From assembly GCA_903850505.1 (NCBI GenBank), contig CAINLT010000390.1, forward strand, positions 1 to 32,000: a DNA stretch of 32,000 nucleotides. Direction: 5' to 3'. Positions 1-6,980 of this stretch are shown here, one piece after another (within the stretch, counting starts at the first letter, position 1; each line of letters opens with the position of its first letter). Under the pieces are notes generated by a model, which saw only the letters and a program-made list of their open reading frames with translations, was not told where the DNA came from and searched no databases. This stretch comes from an uncultured Myxococcales bacterium (GTDB taxonomy: Bacteria > Myxococcota_A > UBA9042). Both the position numbers and the translations under genes were made by a program.

Positions 1-152
1 ATCCACCGGCCTTCGCGCGTCACGACAAGTTTGCGCGGGAACAGCCGGTTGGAGCGGCCCATGCGCCGCCAAAAGCCCAAGCGCTTGCGCGCCAGCGCCG
101 CGAGCTCGCGTTGCCGTTCGGCGATCAAAATCTGCTGACGGGACTGCGTCAT
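1..152 (-). CDS. Unknown protein, N-terminal 50 residues only (runs off the left edge)
   Basis: An open frame starts with ATG at 152 and continues through the left edge without a stop. A good ribosome binding site (AAGGCGGAG) lies about 4-12 bases upstream of the ATG. The visible residues begin MTQSRQQILIAERQRELAAL and continue with many Arg and Lys residues, then a more hydrophobic stretch (FPRKLVV). There is no signal peptide or membrane segment in the visible part. The gene is divergent from the BMC-T gene, with 117 bases between the two starts, so the two may share a regulatory region. I do not recognise the family; too little is present to assign a function. Confidence 0.55.
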   Translation of the reverse strand, partial: MTQSRQQILIAERQRELAALARKRLGFWRRMGRSNRLFPRKLVVTREGRW

Positions 153-269
153 CTGGCTCCGCCTTGACGATACCGGCACGCGTGCTTCCCGGCAATCCGT
201 TTGACCGCAACCCGCGGCCTCCGTTACAACCACGACCCACGGCTGTACATGCCGCACGCGAGGACGCCC

Positions 270-914
270 ATGGCTGAGTCAATCGAACTGCGCACTTTCA
301 CCCAAATCGACGTGCTGCAGCCGCAGGTGGCCTCCTTTATCGCGACCGTGGCGCGCGGCTTCCTGCCGCTGGAAGGCCAGTCCGCGCTGCTTGTTGAAGT
401 CGCGCCGGGCATGAGCGTCAACGTCGTGACGGACGCAATCCTGAAGAAAACCGCGGTGATTCCCGGCATGCAGATCGTCGAGCGGGCGTTTGGCATGCTG
501 GAAGTGCATAGCGAAGATCAGGGCCAAGTGACCGCGGCGGGCGATGCGCTGCTGGATCACTATGGGATCAAGAAGGAAGACCGCCTTGCGCCGCGGATCC
601 AGTCGTCGCAGGTGATCACCGGCATTGAGGGCTACCACACGCAGCTGATCAACCGGATGCGCCATGGCGACATGATCCAGCAAGGTGAGACGATGTACGT
701 GCTGGAAGTGCACCCCGCGGGCTACGCGCTGCTGGCGACCAACGAGGCGGAAAAGGCGGCGAAGATCAAGGTGCTGGAGATGATCTTCTACGGCGCTTTT
801 GGTCGCGTGTGGCTGGGCGGCGACGAAGAAAACATCGCACAGGCCGCCAAGGCGATTGAAACGGCGCTCGCGACGATCAGCGGCCGCGAGAACAAGCCGG
901 ACAAGGCGCACTGA
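270..914 (+). CDS. BMC-T (tandem-domain) bacterial microcompartment shell protein
   Basis: The 214-residue product looks like a trimeric tandem-BMC shell protein, the pseudohexameric tile of bacterial microcompartments. The first half carries LQPQVASFIATVARGFLP (residues 16-33), VEVAPGMSVNVVTDA (42-56) and QIVERAFGMLEVH (68-80). The second half carries SSQVITG (112-118), QLINRMRHGDM (125-135) and the signature EVHPAGYALLATNEAEKAA (146-164) followed by GAFGRVWLGGDE (175-186). From memory it is close to a Haliangium ochraceum BMC-T protein; this is recalled, not searched. The ATG at 270 is chosen because GAGGA lies just upstream; in-frame TTG (201) and ATG (249) lack a good site. No BMC-H, BMC-P or encapsulated enzyme gene is visible here. 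The stop lies 15 bases from that of the convergent lipoprotein gene. Confidence 0.82.
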   Translation: MAESIELRTFTQIDVLQPQVASFIATVARGFLPLEGQSALLVEVAPGMSVNVVTDAILKKTAVIPGMQIVERAFGMLEVHSEDQGQVTAAGDALLDHYGIKKEDRLAPRIQSSQVITGIEGYHTQLINRMRHGDMIQQGETMYVLEVHPAGYALLATNEAEKAAKIKVLEMIFYGAFGRVWLGGDEENIAQAAKAIETALATISGRENKPDKAH

Positions 915-929
915 GCGCGGCTCCTGGCG

Positions 930-2657
930 CTAGTCGTTGCTTGAGTCCCGACCGATCAGCAGCGTCAGCGTGCCGCCCACCATCGACGCGATGACCTTGG
1001 GCGGCAGCTTGCCGGGCAACAGCGGATCGCGCGACCACACGACCAAATCGGCATCTTCGCCCACCTGGATCGGCGGCGTCAGACGCGCAGTTCCACCTGA
1101 AGACAGCGCGCGCCAGGCTTGAACGCTCGCCATCGCTTCCGGATCGGCGCTGTTGTGGCGCGTCAGGCGATCGTGGGCGCGCATCGCCTCCGGGTGGACG
1201 AAATCAAGCGCGACTTGCAGCGGCGTGGCTGCCGCCAGCGAAGCCGCGCGATCAAACCACGCCATGCGCAGCAGCCCGAGGCGATGCTTGGCGTGGTCCA
1301 GCTCTTTTTGCGTCAGCACCGGCGCGACGACGCACAGCACGCCTGACGTGTGCAGCGCGTCCAGCGTCTCTGGCGACACGACCTCCGGGAGTTCCACGCG
1401 CACTTGCGGGGCGTTCGCCGCGCGCTGCATGGCGGTGAGCACGCGCGCGACCTGTGCCAACGCCGCGTCGCCACTCGCGCGAATCGCGACCTGCACGCCG
1501 GCGCGATCGGCGGCCATGAGGCGTTCCTGTAGCACGGCGTCGCTGTACGTCAGCGTTCCGGCGAAGGGCAAATCGGCATAGGGCTCCGCCAGCGCGGCGG
1601 ATCCGGCCAGCACGCCGCCATCCAGCTCAAGCGACACGCCAGCCACCTGTACCAACGGGACGCGCTTGCCGTTCTGCGGCAGCGTCAGATGGTCGTTCTT
1701 TGGCACCTGCGCCTCGGGCGTCGCCGTCGTCGGTGGCGGCTGCAGAAGCGCGCGACCTTCCGGTCGTTCTGCATCCAGGTAAAGCCGGACGCGCACCGTC
1801 AGCCGACTTTCGCGGTCGAGCATGTGCAGCGCCTCAAGCGCCGACTGGCTCGCGGCAAAGGCGTGGACTTCCGTGACGCCCTGGCGCTGCAGGTCGGCAA
1901 AAAGCCCAAGCAGCAGGGGTTTCAGGCGCTCCGGGCGAGTGGGCGGCAGCTGCTGCCAGGCGAGGCGGATTTGCCGGTCATCCAGCCGCCCACCGTGATT
2001 GGCCGCGTCCGCGCCAAGTTCACCGAGCCGCGCGAGCATCCCGCCGTTGGCCAGCGCCACCGGCTTGCCGGCTGGCGTCACGAGCACCGCCGTCCGACCG
2101 ACCGCGCGGTCCAAATCCGCGCTGCTCAGCTTCTCAAATACGCTCGGGTCCAGACCGTCGCCCCACAGCCAGCCGCTCTCGTTCAGGACAAGCTGCTTGG
2201 CCATCTTGATCGCGTTGACCACGTCCGCGGTCGTCTTGCAGGCCCGCAAATCGACGGAATCCGCGGCCATCGCCGCCATTTCCAAGCGCACATGCCCCGC
2301 GACCAACCCCGCCGTCGCCGCGCCACCCGGCAGCCGGATCGTCCGCGTCGCGTCACCGCGCAAGGCATCCACGTCCTGCAACGAGCCACGCGCCATGATG
2401 TGGCCGTCGCGCACTGCGATCGCCGTTTCCTCTGTCGCGCCGCCGGGAAGGCTCGCCACGACGAGGATCAGCTCGGCGAAGTTGCTGGGATGCGCGTGGC
2501 CGTAGCCCGTGACGGTGCTGTCGACATGCGACGGCGGCGGGACCAACCAGCGACGGAACGCGGAACAGCCGGTCGTCGCCACGGCCAAGGCCAGCAGCAC
2601 GGTCAGGCGCCACAGGGCGCGGGAGGCAAAACGATGGGGTCGGGGCATCTCAGGCAT
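930..2657 (-). CDS. Amidohydrolase-3-fold lipoprotein with degenerate metal site (probable pseudoenzyme)
   Basis: A 575-residue exported protein. Residues 14-30 form a hydrophobic signal ending in a lipobox (ATTGC, Cys31). The rest resembles the YtcJ/amidohydrolase-3 family: an N-terminal composite-barrel strand (AIAVRDGHIMARG, 79-91), LPGGAATAGLVAGHVRLE (109-126), ELDGGVLAGSAALAEPY (344-360), AIRASGDAAL (391-400), RVELPEVVSPETLDAL (420-435) and a C-terminal GEDADLVVWSRDPL (533-546). In active relatives these blocks read HxH, DGHAA, VHAIGD and IEHAQ. Here the second His of HxH is Arg124, and the others are Lys198, Arg393 and Leu423; Asp485 remains. The ATG at 2657 overlaps the upstream gene by 8 bases and follows a GAG-containing site, so translation is probably coupled; ATG 2648 is an alternative. 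It is probably the last gene of the kinase operon. Confidence 0.72.
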   Translation of the reverse strand: MPEMPRPHRFASRALWRLTVLLALAVATTGCSAFRRWLVPPPSHVDSTVTGYGHAHPSNFAELILVVASLPGGATEETAIAVRDGHIMARGSLQDVDALRGDATRTIRLPGGAATAGLVAGHVRLEMAAMAADSVDLRACKTTADVVNAIKMAKQLVLNESGWLWGDGLDPSVFEKLSSADLDRAVGRTAVLVTPAGKPVALANGGMLARLGELGADAANHGGRLDDRQIRLAWQQLPPTRPERLKPLLLGLFADLQRQGVTEVHAFAASQSALEALHMLDRESRLTVRVRLYLDAERPEGRALLQPPPTTATPEAQVPKNDHLTLPQNGKRVPLVQVAGVSLELDGGVLAGSAALAEPYADLPFAGTLTYSDAVLQERLMAADRAGVQVAIRASGDAALAQVARVLTAMQRAANAPQVRVELPEVVSPETLDALHTSGVLCVVAPVLTQKELDHAKHRLGLLRMAWFDRAASLAAATPLQVALDFVHPEAMRAHDRLTRHNSADPEAMASVQAWRALSSGGTARLTPPIQVGEDADLVVWSRDPLLPGKLPPKVIASMVGGTLTLLIGRDSSND

Positions 2658-3165
2658 CAGGACTCGTCGACACGGCGCGAAGACGCATTTGTTGCGTGTC
2701 GGTCGCAAAAGGTTGATCGTCTGGCGTCAGCATCGGCACCAGTTCCCATTCGCGCCCGGTCCGTTCGCGCATGGCGTCCAGAAACCGCTCATGGTGGACG
2801 AAATTCGGCACGCCCCAACTGCGCAAGATGCGCCAAATGTGCGGCCACAGCACGCGGAACTCGTCGTCAGAGACGCGCTCCTTGCCGCGCCCGGGCGTGC
2901 CATAGGGACAGTCGTGCGCCAGATACCCGAGCGGGCTGGCGACGTCGGCATGGTGGCACCACGGTGCTTGCGTGAAGCGGTCGGCATAGACGGTGCAGCT
3001 GAATTGCCCCGGCGCGTCCTCGGCCAGAAAGCGGCAGTGCAGACCTGGCACGGCGATCACGCGCCTGCCGATGGGCACGGCGACGTGGCAGCTCACACCG
3101 CAACGGCGGCATTTGTCTTCATGCGCAGTGTCCGTCGCGCCTTGCTGGTGGGGAAGTTGGCTCAT
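2650..3165 (-). CDS. YkgJ-like cysteine-cluster (zinc/iron-chelating) protein
   Basis: The 171-residue protein has seven Cys (19, 22, 26, 44, 57, 70, 86) in the order CxxCxxxC, then HCRFL, then SCTVYADRF, then WC and DCPYG. This is the layout of the YkgJ-type cysteine-cluster family, thought to bind zinc or iron; the exact role is unknown in the family. No signal peptide is seen, so it is probably cytoplasmic. The C-terminal half (residues 100-145) is rich in Trp, Arg and Phe and looks helical. The start at 3165 is 18 bases downstream of the preceding gene's stop; an in-frame upstream extension to 3237 overlaps that gene and is less likely. The ribosome site is weak (GGACCG). It is the third gene of the presumed kinase operon and overlaps the next gene by 8 bases. 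Confidence 0.65.
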   Translation of the reverse strand: MSQLPHQQGATDTAHEDKCRRCGVSCHVAVPIGRRVIAVPGLHCRFLAEDAPGQFSCTVYADRFTQAPWCHHADVASPLGYLAHDCPYGTPGRGKERVSDDEFRVLWPHIWRILRSWGVPNFVHHERFLDAMRERTGREWELVPMLTPDDQPFATDTQQMRLRAVSTSPDA

Positions 3166-3182
3166 TGTGGATGGCGGTCCCG

Positions 3183-4250
3183 TCAGCGCTCGGATTCGGC
3201 AGGTTTCGGGTCGCGCAGCAGGAACAACCAACTGCAAACGCCGACTGCGACGCCGAGCGCGACGTAGGTGCTGCCGAAGATGACCTTGTTGTGGCTGACT
3301 TCATACCGCGGATCGCTGTAGCGCGGGTCCTTGGCGTCGACCAGGAAGTAGGAAAGGAGCCCGTAAGCGCCAACGCCGACCAAGCCTGCGCCCGCCGCGA
3401 CGCCCGTCCAGCCGACGACCTTGCGCGCGGTGCCCGTCGACGGTGCGATGTCCGTGCACGTCACTTCCGTTGCGCCGCTGGCTGAGACTTCGACGTCGTG
3501 CGCCGATTCCTCGCTCCCGCGGTTGCAGACGACGCGATGGGGGCCAGCCTGCACGTGCATCGGCGGCGTGCGATCGCCCAGCTTCTCGCCGGCCTTCAGT
3601 TCAACCAGCAGGCCGTCCAGCCGCACTTCCGCATCGCGCAGGCCGCCCGGAACGACAATCACCAGCGAACCGGCTACCGGGACCAGCCGCAGCGTTGCGG
3701 TTGCCGATTCTCCGGTCGGAATCTGCACGTCGCGCACCATCGGCTGGAAACCCGGCGCGGCGGCCTCGATCCGGTGCTTGCCGGGTGCCAGCCAACCCAC
3801 CGAATCCAGACGCACATCCTCGCCGTCGATCGTCACGCGCGCCGTGTCCGGATCCACCGTCAGCAGCAATTCGCCTTTGGCGCGCATCTCCTCGGCCACC
3901 GCGACGCGCTCATCGGCCAGCGGCTTCTGGAGCGGCTTGGGCAGGGTCGCGCTGTCCGCGAGGCGCAGCGCCTCGTCCGCTTCACGCAGCCGCGCCATCT
4001 TGTGCAGCACGCGGCCGCGCAGAAAGACGATCGCCGGATGGGCAAACAGCCCCTCCGCTTGCTTGACGAGCGACAGCGCCTTGGCCAGATCGCCGGCCTC
4101 AAAGCGCTCCTTGGCGTCCTTGTAGATGCTGTTGGCACGCGCTTCCGCGTTCGGGTCGGCGGCAAAAGCCGGCGCGGCGACAAGCGACAGCGCGAGCGCC
4201 GCGTGCAGCGTCAGCTTTGCCAGTTGCTTCAGGCTTTGCGCCACGGTCAT
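3183..4250 (-). CDS. Exported TPR/PEGA-domain membrane protein
   Basis: A 355-residue protein with a cleavable-type signal peptide (residues 8-30, ending AFA/AD). Residues 34-115 look like TPR helices (AEARANSIYKDAKERFEAGD, then LVKQAEGLF and LRGRVLHKM). A PEGA-like beta domain follows at about 125-195, with LTVDPDTARVTIDGEDV and LAPGKHRIEAAAPGFQP. A second, more divergent copy is at about 200-265 (VPGGLRDAEVRLDG, then VQAGPHRVVC). Two hydrophobic segments near the C-terminus (about 280-305 and 325-345) probably anchor it. The ATG at 4250 has an excellent GGAGGAAGG ribosome site. It lies 66 bases after the kinase gene, whose extracytoplasmic tail also ends in a PEGA domain, so the two may act together at the envelope. 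The partner or ligand is not known. Confidence 0.75.
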   Translation of the reverse strand: MTVAQSLKQLAKLTLHAALALSLVAAPAFAADPNAEARANSIYKDAKERFEAGDLAKALSLVKQAEGLFAHPAIVFLRGRVLHKMARLREADEALRLADSATLPKPLQKPLADERVAVAEEMRAKGELLLTVDPDTARVTIDGEDVRLDSVGWLAPGKHRIEAAAPGFQPMVRDVQIPTGESATATLRLVPVAGSLVIVVPGGLRDAEVRLDGLLVELKAGEKLGDRTPPMHVQAGPHRVVCNRGSEESAHDVEVSASGATEVTCTDIAPSTGTARKVVGWTGVAAGAGLVGVGAYGLLSYFLVDAKDPRYSDPRYEVSHNKVIFGSTYVALGVAVGVCSWLFLLRDPKPAESER

Positions 4251-4316
4251 TGCCCTTCCTCCGGCGATGGAGGGTAGCAAGAACGGCGCTGGCGGGCTAC
4301 CCGGCGACGGCCGTCA

Positions 4317-6155
4317 TTACCACTCGATCTTGGGCTTGCGCGGCGCGACTTTGACCGGCGCGGGTTTGGGCGCCGCCACTTTGGGCTGCGCCTTCTCCAC
4401 GAGGTGAATCGGCATGCGCGCAATACCCGCCTCGCGCACCTTCTGCGAGTCAATTTCCAGCCGGTAATCCTCGTGGTCGGGCAGGGTGAGCACGGCGACG
4501 AGGACCTTGGCCGACGCGCTGAGCTTGAGCTGGACCGGCGTCGTTCCCGCGGGCATGCCGTTGACCGTCAGGTTCGCGCCGGGCGGATCGGACACGATTT
4601 CCAGCGCATACGGCGGCGCTTCGACGGGATTGGATGGCGGCGGCGTTTCCGGCGCGGCGATGATCGCAGGCGCGACCGCAGGCGCACGGGTCGCCTCAGA
4701 TTCGGCGACGGGCGCCGCGACTTCAGGTTGCGCAACAGGCACGTCATGGGCGACGCGCCACCACCAGGCACCGCCGCCACCCAGCGCTGCGAGCACGACG
4801 GCGATGGCCACCAGGATCACCTTGTTCGGCCCCGCATGACCTTCTGCTGACGGTAGCGCCGGCGTCCGATTGGCAGGCGGCGGCGCACTCCGGCGGCTCG
4901 CAGGCGCTGGCCTTTCCGCGCGGCGCGCCTGGATGCCGCCCTCAGGACCTTCTTCAATTTCCAGCGCCAGCGTCCGGCCTTCAGCAACCGGGCGCGCATC
5001 CGCGGGCATGGGCGCGCTTGGTGTGCGCAAGGCCGCCGCCGGCGCGTCGTCCATCGCCGCCACTGCGCGGGTCGCTTCCTCGCCATCGGTCGCGTCGTCG
5101 TCCATCGCCGCGATCATCTGGGTCGCGTCGTCATTCACCGCCACCGGGCGCGTCGCGTCGGTCTCCGCGATCGGCTTCGGCTGCGGCGGCGCTGTGATCG
5201 GCCGCGGGGCGGGAATCGGCGGAATCGTCTTGGGCCGGGTCGGCGTCCGCGGGCCAACTGCCGCCACCGGTCCGGTCAAGCGCACCGCCGCGCCCAGCAG
5301 GTGCAGGCACTCGTCCAGCGCCGCCAGCACCTCCTCCGCGGTCTGGAAACGCCGCGCCGGCTTCTTGGCCAGCAACCGCGCGATGATCGCTTCCATCTCC
5401 GCCGGCAACTGCAGCAGCGGCGCCCGTTCGCGGAGGGTCGGCGCCGGCTCCTGGACGTGCTTGATGGCGATCGACATCGGATCATCGGCATGAAAAGGCG
5501 GCTGCCCCGTCAGCATCTCAAACAGGATGACGCCCAGCGAGTACAGATCGCTCGTCGCCGTCAGCGGCAACCCCTGCGCCTGCTCCGGTGACAGGTAGCG
5601 CGGCGTCCCAAACATCTTGCCGACCTGCGTCAGCTCCGCGCCGCCGACCGCGAGCTTGGCGATGCCAAAATCGATGACCTTGATGAAGTCGCTCTCGCCG
5701 TAGATCTCGCAGACAAAGATGTTGTCCGGCTTGAGATCGCGGTGAATGATGCCCTTGGCGTGCGCCTCCGCCAGCGACTTGCAGACCTGCCGCAGCATGT
5801 ACAGCCCGCGTGCCGGATCGATCGGCCCATGGCGCATCACCTGCGTCAGCGTTTCGCCGTGCAGGTACTCCAGCGCCATGAACAGCAGGCCATCGTCCGT
5901 GTGGCCAAAGTCCAGCACGCTGATCGTATTCGGATGGCGCAGCTGATTGGCGGCGCGCGCTTCCTGCTCAAACCGCGTCACTTGCGTTTGGTCGGCGACG
6001 AGGTGCGCGGCCAGCACTTTCACGGCGACGATGCGATCGGCCATCGCCCGATCGCGCGCCTCATAAACCGAGCCCATGCCACCCTGACCAATGAGCTTGG
6101 TCAGGTGGTAACGGCCGCACAGGACCGCGCCGACAAGGCTGTTCGGGTTCGCCAT
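4317..6155 (-). CDS. Transmembrane Ser/Thr protein kinase with C-terminal PEGA domain
   Basis: The 612-residue protein has a complete Hanks-type kinase domain at residues 10-288: glycine loop GQGGMGSVY (23-31), VAVKVL with Lys46, HRDLKPDN (138-145), DFG (162-164), the activation segment GTPRYLSPEQ (183-192) and SDLYSLGVILFEMLTG (202-217). All catalytic residues I can check are present. A Pro/Ala-rich linker (about 290-440) includes three Thr-containing repeats near 333-370. One membrane helix spans 445-466. The outer part is Pro/Ala-rich and then has a PEGA-like domain (516-588; SDPPGANLTVNGMPAG) and a Lys/Pro tail. The domain order suggests an envelope-sensing kinase, cytoplasmic catalytic part and periplasmic PEGA. 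The ATG at 6155 follows GGGAG. It is the first gene of a four-gene minus-strand run (66, 17 and -8 base gaps). Confidence 0.93.
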   Translation of the reverse strand: MANPNSLVGAVLCGRYHLTKLIGQGGMGSVYEARDRAMADRIVAVKVLAAHLVADQTQVTRFEQEARAANQLRHPNTISVLDFGHTDDGLLFMALEYLHGETLTQVMRHGPIDPARGLYMLRQVCKSLAEAHAKGIIHRDLKPDNIFVCEIYGESDFIKVIDFGIAKLAVGGAELTQVGKMFGTPRYLSPEQAQGLPLTATSDLYSLGVILFEMLTGQPPFHADDPMSIAIKHVQEPAPTLRERAPLLQLPAEMEAIIARLLAKKPARRFQTAEEVLAALDECLHLLGAAVRLTGPVAAVGPRTPTRPKTIPPIPAPRPITAPPQPKPIAETDATRPVAVNDDATQMIAAMDDDATDGEEATRAVAAMDDAPAAALRTPSAPMPADARPVAEGRTLALEIEEGPEGGIQARRAERPAPASRRSAPPPANRTPALPSAEGHAGPNKVILVAIAVVLAALGGGGAWWWRVAHDVPVAQPEVAAPVAESEATRAPAVAPAIIAAPETPPPSNPVEAPPYALEIVSDPPGANLTVNGMPAGTTPVQLKLSASAKVLVAVLTLPDHEDYRLEIDSQKVREAGIARMPIHLVEKAQPKVAAPKPAPVKVAPRKPKIEW

Positions 6156-6359
6156 CCACTCCCGCGGAAACCCACTCCAGATAGCGGGCTTCGCGTTTGA
6201 CTATAGCAACACGGATCGCGATCGCACCAGATGCGTTCTTGCGGTCCGCGGCGTTCTCTGGGGGTTGGCCCGATCGCGGGCCTTCTGCTACAGTCGCGCG
6301 GCGCTACTGCCATGCCGGCGGTGGCGGCCTGTTGGCCTCTGCCGGAATCAGGGAATTTG
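6156..6359. other. Divergent intergenic region between kinase and lipoprotein genes
   Basis: This 204-base stretch separates the kinase operon (minus) from the lipoprotein/Kelch/PEGA genes (plus), and should hold promoters for both. It contains the candidate extended -10 for the kinase, an 8-bp GCGATCGC palindrome at 6218-6225 and a 6-bp stem hairpin (GGCCCG, loop ATCG, CGGGCC) at 6267-6282. An open frame extends the plus-strand gene upstream to 6231, but a strong ribosome site supports the start at 6360 instead. No small gene is convincing here. Confidence 0.5.
6200..6208 (-). promoter_or_regulatory. Candidate extended -10 promoter element for the kinase operon
   Basis: Read on the minus strand, these bases are TGCTATAGT, an extended -10 (TGn plus TATAGT, five of six matches to TATAAT). 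It lies about 45 bases upstream of the kinase ATG, which would give a short leader. No convincing -35 is seen, as is common for extended -10 promoters. This is a motif match only, in an otherwise GC-rich region. Confidence 0.35.
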
Positions 6360-6917
6360 ATGACCCGCCCCGCGCACCGCAATCCGACAACCGCGCGCCA
6401 TTTCTGGCGTTTTCTGGCTATCGTCGCGGTGCTCGTCGGCATGTCCGGCTGCAATGGCAACACGTCCGTGGGCAAGAGCCGCGGCACGGCGCCTGCCAAG
6501 GCGGCATCTGAACAGACTGTCGGCGCCAGCGAGTTGGCGCAAAAAGGCGGCGGCTGCGAGCTCAACAAGCTGGTCAGCAATCCGCCGGTGGACACCGCTG
6601 AGTGGATCATCTGGCGCGCGTACCAGCTCGCCCTCGGTCCGGATGATGAAGCGGGCTTCCAGGCCTTTGGCGCGCTGTTTCCGCCGGATCGCAACTTGCG
6701 AGAATTGCGGGAGATGTACTGGCCGCGCCTGCGCGCCAACGTCCACAAGTACACCGTGGAGCCCGGCAAGCCGGACTACACGATCTGTCGCAGCGTACCG
6801 GTCGAAAACGGCCGCAAGTACTTCATCGTCACGGCTGAAGCCAAACAGATGCCCCCGCCGATCACGATCGGCGACATCGAAGGCAAGCCGCGCATCCTGT
6901 TCCTGACGCCGTTCTGA
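6360..6917 (+). CDS. Small lipoprotein of unknown function
   Basis: A 185-residue protein. After a basic N-terminus (TRPAHRNPTTARHFWRF), a hydrophobic segment (about 16-29) ends in MSGC, a lipobox-like sequence with Cys31 as the likely lipidated residue. The mature part has a low-complexity Ser/Ala spacer (32-60), then a compact region with a second Cys (GGGCELNKLV), a helical stretch (EWIIWRAYQLALGPDDEAGF) and a C-terminal beta-like part (DYTICRSVPVENGRKYFIVT). I do not recognise the family. The ATG at 6360 is preceded by AGGGA at a good distance. It lies 63 bases upstream of the Kelch lipoprotein and may be cotranscribed with it. Confidence 0.72.
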   Translation: MTRPAHRNPTTARHFWRFLAIVAVLVGMSGCNGNTSVGKSRGTAPAKAASEQTVGASELAQKGGGCELNKLVSNPPVDTAEWIIWRAYQLALGPDDEAGFQAFGALFPPDRNLRELREMYWPRLRANVHKYTVEPGKPDYTICRSVPVENGRKYFIVTAEAKQMPPPITIGDIEGKPRILFLTPF

Positions 6918-6980
6918 CCGCGCGCCCCGTTGCGTGGCCGTCTTGTCTTTGCTCCTGCTTCTCTGGTCCGGAGGTTTCTG

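Noticed and set aside
914..931. Short hairpin (AGCGC, loop, GCGCT) between the BMC-T and amidohydrolase stops
   Set aside because: Only five base pairs and no T-run; such stems are frequent in GC-rich DNA, so I do not call it a terminator.
3694..3703. Third copy of the ten-base arm of the mrdA palindrome
   Set aside because: It lies inside a coding region in ordinary codons; probably chance, and used only as a caution for the regulatory idea.
6218..6225. GCGATCGC octamer resembling the cyanobacterial HIP1 repeat
   Set aside because: A single copy in the intergenic region; no sign of enrichment, so not treated as a repeat element.
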